From Thermoplasmata archaeon (lineage in GTDB: Archaea > Thermoplasmatota > Thermoplasmata > Thermoplasmatales > Thermoplasmataceae), in NCBI GenBank assembly GCA_021850505.1, contig JAJZLW010000067.1, positions 1 through 15,395 of the forward strand: 15,395 bases of DNA. The letters are read 5' to 3'. The notes under the pieces were generated by a model. The model was not told where the DNA came from, did not search any database, and saw nothing but the letters and a program-made list of their open reading frames with translations. Shown piece after piece: positions 13,601 through 15,395 of this stretch; the first letter of the stretch is position 1; each line of letters opens with the position of its first letter. The position numbers and the translations under genes were made by a program.

Positions 13601-15395
13601 GCCATTAAACTAGCGCCGGAGAACCCATTATATCGGCTGAGCGCTGGAAGAATTCTGTTCCAGCAGTCAAAGTTCAAGGACGCGGAAGGCGAGCTTAAGG
13701 AATCTATAAATCTCAACCCAAAATCAGAAGAGGCGCATTATTATCTTGCAAGGTGCTATCAGGAGTTGGGCAGCATTTTTGACTCTCTCGATGAATACAG
13801 GAAATGCAATGAGCTCAATCCAAAGAATGTGGAATACACAACAAAGATATTCCAGATAATGCGCGAAATGAACCGCCTCGATGAATCAATTAAATGGAGC
13901 GATGCCACACTTGCAATCGACCCTTCGAATGCTGATGCAATTCTGAATAAGGGTGTGATTCTCACCATACAGGGTAAATACCCTCAGGCACTTGAAATAG
14001 CGAGACAGTTAGTAAAGATGCGCGACACACCAGAAATACATGAATTCCTCGGAAACGTCCTCTTCCAGCTCGGCAAGCTTGAGGAAGCAGGGAATGAGTT
14101 CAGGAGCGTTGTCGCAAAAGATCCTGAAAACGCTTCTGCCCACAAGAAATTGGCCTCTATCCTGCTTAATTCAGGCGATTTCGATTCTTCACTGAATGAA
14201 TATAACACAGTATTGAAATTGCTCCCGACAGATCCTGACACGCTTTATGAAATTGGCAACATATACCTGAAGAAAGAGATGCTACCTGAAGCCCTCAAAT
14301 CTTTCAATGATGCAATCAGCCTGGATCCCAAAAATAAAAATTACCGGTATGGAAGAGGGCAAACACTCCTGAAGATGGGCGATCCGGATGAAGCGCTGAG
14401 AGAATATGGTGAAGCTCTCGAACTGAGAGAGAAGGATGCGTTAAGTGACATTGATCAGATAGTCGGGAATGCAATCAGGGAATACACAGCTACAGTAAAG
14501 GTAAATCCAAACGACCCGACAGCACAGGCTGATATGGCATTTGTCCTGATGCAGGCAGGCAAGTACAAGGAAGCGGTCAAAGCTTATAGGAAGGCCATTT
14601 CCTTAGATCCTACCAATGCTGAATATCACAAGGATCTTTCGTCTGCACTCTGGGATCAGGGCGAAGAGGAGGATGCAATTAAAGAGATTCAGACTGCAAT
14701 TCTTGCATCACCAGGTGATCCGGTTCTGAGGGCAATACATGCAGATTATCTTAAAACAAGCAGTCCACAAAAAGCTGTCGAAGAGATGCGGGTAGCCGTG
14801 GAGAAAGATCAGAATAATGTTGACTATCGTGTGAAGCTCGCCGATCTTCTTGTCGTTCTGGAAAAAAATGACGATGCTTTAGCCGAGTTAGACGCAGCCT
14901 CTATCATGTCACCAACAGATGCACACATAAGGTTTTCAAAGGCCAAGATACTCATGGGCATCGGAAGGTACGAGGAGGCAGCCAAGGAGTTACAGGATGC
15001 CGTCAGGTTTGATCCCTATAATCTGGAATATTACAATTCACTTGCCACTTCACTATTGCAGATTAATGATTTCGAAGGCGCGATAAAGGCTGCTTCCCGT
15101 GCAATTGAGATAGATCCAACAAATCCGGAATATCACTTCAATCTCGGATACATGTATTTCTCAACCGGAAGGGATGTTGAGGCCCTGAAGGAATTCAACG
15201 AGGCAATAAGGCACAATTACAAGAATCCAAGGTGCTTCCAGCTGCGCGGCCTTGCACTTGATTACCTGAACGAATCCGACGAAGCACTCAAATCCCTCTC
15301 AGAGGCAATCAAGATAGATCCGGATCAACCAGATTACCACAGAGACAAGGCATCCATTCTTTTGAGATCCGGAAGGAATGACGAATCCCTCGAGG
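10631..15395 (+). CDS. Giant tetratricopeptide repeat (TPR) protein, C-terminus beyond window
   Basis: One open frame of at least 1588 codons with no stop before the right edge. The ATG at 10631 follows GAGGTCA. After about 40 mostly acidic/polar residues the protein is a continuous series of about 45 TPR units. The unit resembles N-P-x-D-P-x-Y-H-x-x-x-G...L...G-R-x-x-E-A-L-x-E-Y-x-x-A-I-x-L. Taking the unit-final Pro as anchor (residues 46, 80, 114, 148, 182, 216, ... 1564), 40 of 45 intervals are exactly 34, four are 33 and one (1267-1293) is 26. No signal peptide, membrane helix or enzyme domain appears. TPR arrays form superhelical scaffolds for protein binding, so a cytoplasmic scaffold or assembly role is inferred; partners are unknown. 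It is transcribed divergently from the ribosomal operon, with its own promoter, so no functional link is implied. Further domains may lie past the edge. Confidence 0.93.
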   Translation, partial: MVIEGNSEEPEDQQMEYRYKTGASGSAKASDEESINKFMKEVEENPKNASAHNNLGVALFNLGRHDESVKAFNDAISLNPNEATYYYNRGLAYYNLSMTNEALADFTRAIRITPGEANYHYNKAILLHDIGKTDESLKEFNEAIKLNPRDPDYYNDRANIFSELGKFNEALQDYKDAIELNPRDPGYHDNKGNALFNAGRVDEAIKEYREALKLDPYDPVIHADFAVVLSRLGKYEEALWEYNEAVKLSPADDILHYERAMVLEKLGKTQDALKEVDQALTLNENYPDYVIEKARLHQKLGQTEEASKSYKKSIDLGLGTAEIHYSYGLLLYKLGNYQEALPEFETSLGMKDSIDCRINKAFTLVQLGRTEDAIREFSRVLAVEKNNPEIYYQQAKLNFDAGRLDVALDSITKAISLDFDNNDYHFRKAKILGEMGKSQEEEVELEYLLGKEPDNPDYHYELALVYYEQKKFDEALTEVNVSIKAKPDNPQYQELRGKIMLNLGNVKDAIQNYDEAIKSDPNNPDFMYNKGRTLYDLGRLEEALESVNAAIQLAPNNADYRELRGILKLKLGKYDESIQDVDYAIKVKNKSDDLHFNRGFLCIQLGRYTEALKEFNESIKLNPNNAMYHYYKAQSLLTFNESDEALKSLSEAIKIDPDQPDYHRDKASILLRSGRNDESLEEVDLALKLNSNDPVSHYIKGKVLTAGRRYKEASTELEEAINIDPTKPEYHADLASVLLNLSRYDDSLKEYDLAISSGDRSEYHIGKTHVLNAMKRYDDAIDECDRAISMDPKNPEYYAEKALVYSDMQDFEHALETIDRAIEINPRKAALKVQKGNILVAKKDFGTAIRIFDQAILGNPSNAEYHSFKAQALAQVPKYQEAIKESNEAIRLDPKNPEFHFIKGNILYSMGRPDDASKEYQEAVNLRPNDPVYHYNIGRVLQEREKYTEALVEYQSALKINPDDPDIIWRIGSILEKQKNLKDALSRYHSAIKLAPENPLYRLSAGRILFQQSKFKDAEGELKESINLNPKSEEAHYYLARCYQELGSIFDSLDEYRKCNELNPKNVEYTTKIFQIMREMNRLDESIKWSDATLAIDPSNADAILNKGVILTIQGKYPQALEIARQLVKMRDTPEIHEFLGNVLFQLGKLEEAGNEFRSVVAKDPENASAHKKLASILLNSGDFDSSLNEYNTVLKLLPTDPDTLYEIGNIYLKKEMLPEALKSFNDAISLDPKNKNYRYGRGQTLLKMGDPDEALREYGEALELREKDALSDIDQIVGNAIREYTATVKVNPNDPTAQADMAFVLMQAGKYKEAVKAYRKAISLDPTNAEYHKDLSSALWDQGEEEDAIKEIQTAILASPGDPVLRAIHADYLKTSSPQKAVEEMRVAVEKDQNNVDYRVKLADLLVVLEKNDDALAELDAASIMSPTDAHIRFSKAKILMGIGRYEEAAKELQDAVRFDPYNLEYYNSLATSLLQINDFEGAIKAASRAIEIDPTNPEYHFNLGYMYFSTGRDVEALKEFNEAIRHNYKNPRCFQLRGLALDYLNESDEALKSLSEAIKIDPDQPDYHRDKASILLRSGRNDESLE
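12548..12674 (+). repeat. 127-nt exact direct repeat, internal copy
   Basis: This segment of the TPR gene (from codons for NESDEALKSLSEAIKIDP through GRNDESLE) recurs base for base at 15269-15395. The copies are 2721 nt apart, a multiple of three, and lie at the same place in the TPR unit, 27 units apart. Sequence before the two copies differs at once (ACATTC here, TACCTG there). Other units of the gene share only protein-level similarity. Confidence 0.97.
15269..15395 (+). repeat. 127-nt exact direct repeat, copy at window end
   Basis: Second copy of the 12548-12674 segment, identical at all 127 positions and reaching the last base of the window. Because it is cut by the edge, the real repeat may continue. 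The exact length equals a k-mer size often used in short-read assembly, so a break at a collapsed repeat is possible; see findings. Confidence 0.97.

Noticed and set aside
12317..14241. Several open frames of 60-90 codons on the minus strand inside the TPR gene
   Set aside because: They are shadows of the long plus-strand frame, have no recognisable family and no consistent ribosome binding sites.
10631..15395. CRISPR-like or satellite DNA because of regular spacing of similar motifs
   Set aside because: The periodicity is about 102 bases (34 codons), follows the reading frame and is conserved at protein rather than DNA level, as expected for TPRs.

Overview
The window is archaeal and most likely from a member of the Thermoplasmata (Thermoplasmatales-like). 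The archaeal assignment is secure. The ribosomal proteins are of archaeal/eukaryotic type and include eS4, eL32 and eL19. eIF1 (SUI1) and the RNase P protein Rpp29 sit inside the cluster, as in euryarchaeal operons. The one clear promoter has a perfect archaeal box A (TTTATATA). The narrower placement rests on moderate G+C, heavy AGG/AGA and ATA codon use and the general look of the proteins. It is an inference.

Positions 1-10188 (minus strand, read right to left) hold one long, tightly packed ribosomal-protein operon: uL3, uL4, uL23, uL2, uS19, uL22, uS3, uL29, eIF1, Rnp1/Rpp29, uS17, uL14, uL24, eS4, uL5, uS14, uS8, uL6, eL32, eL19, uL18 and the first 24 codons of uS5, which leaves the left edge. 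Junctions are overlaps (ATGA, GTGA, TGATG, TAATG, up to 41 nt) or gaps of at most 10 nt, so translational coupling is likely. Several starts are settled by Shine-Dalgarno sequences. uS3 uses TTG, and uL4 and uL5 use GTG.

Positions 10189-10630 form a divergent intergenic region. It carries the ribosomal operon promoter and a leader of about 105 nt that can fold. It also has two 20-bp inverted repeats with the same 7-6-7 layout, and a weaker promoter candidate for the gene on the other side.

From 10631 to the right edge (plus strand) runs one uninterrupted reading frame of at least 1588 codons without a stop. It is made almost wholly of about 45 tetratricopeptide repeats (TPRs) with a very regular 34-residue period. 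No signal peptide, membrane segment or catalytic domain is visible. The last 127 nt are an exact, in-frame copy of 12548-12674, 2721 nt (907 codons, 27 repeat units) upstream, and they stop exactly at the window edge. This suggests either a recent internal duplication or a repeat at which the assembly broke. The true gene may be considerably longer, and this is the most interesting feature of the window.
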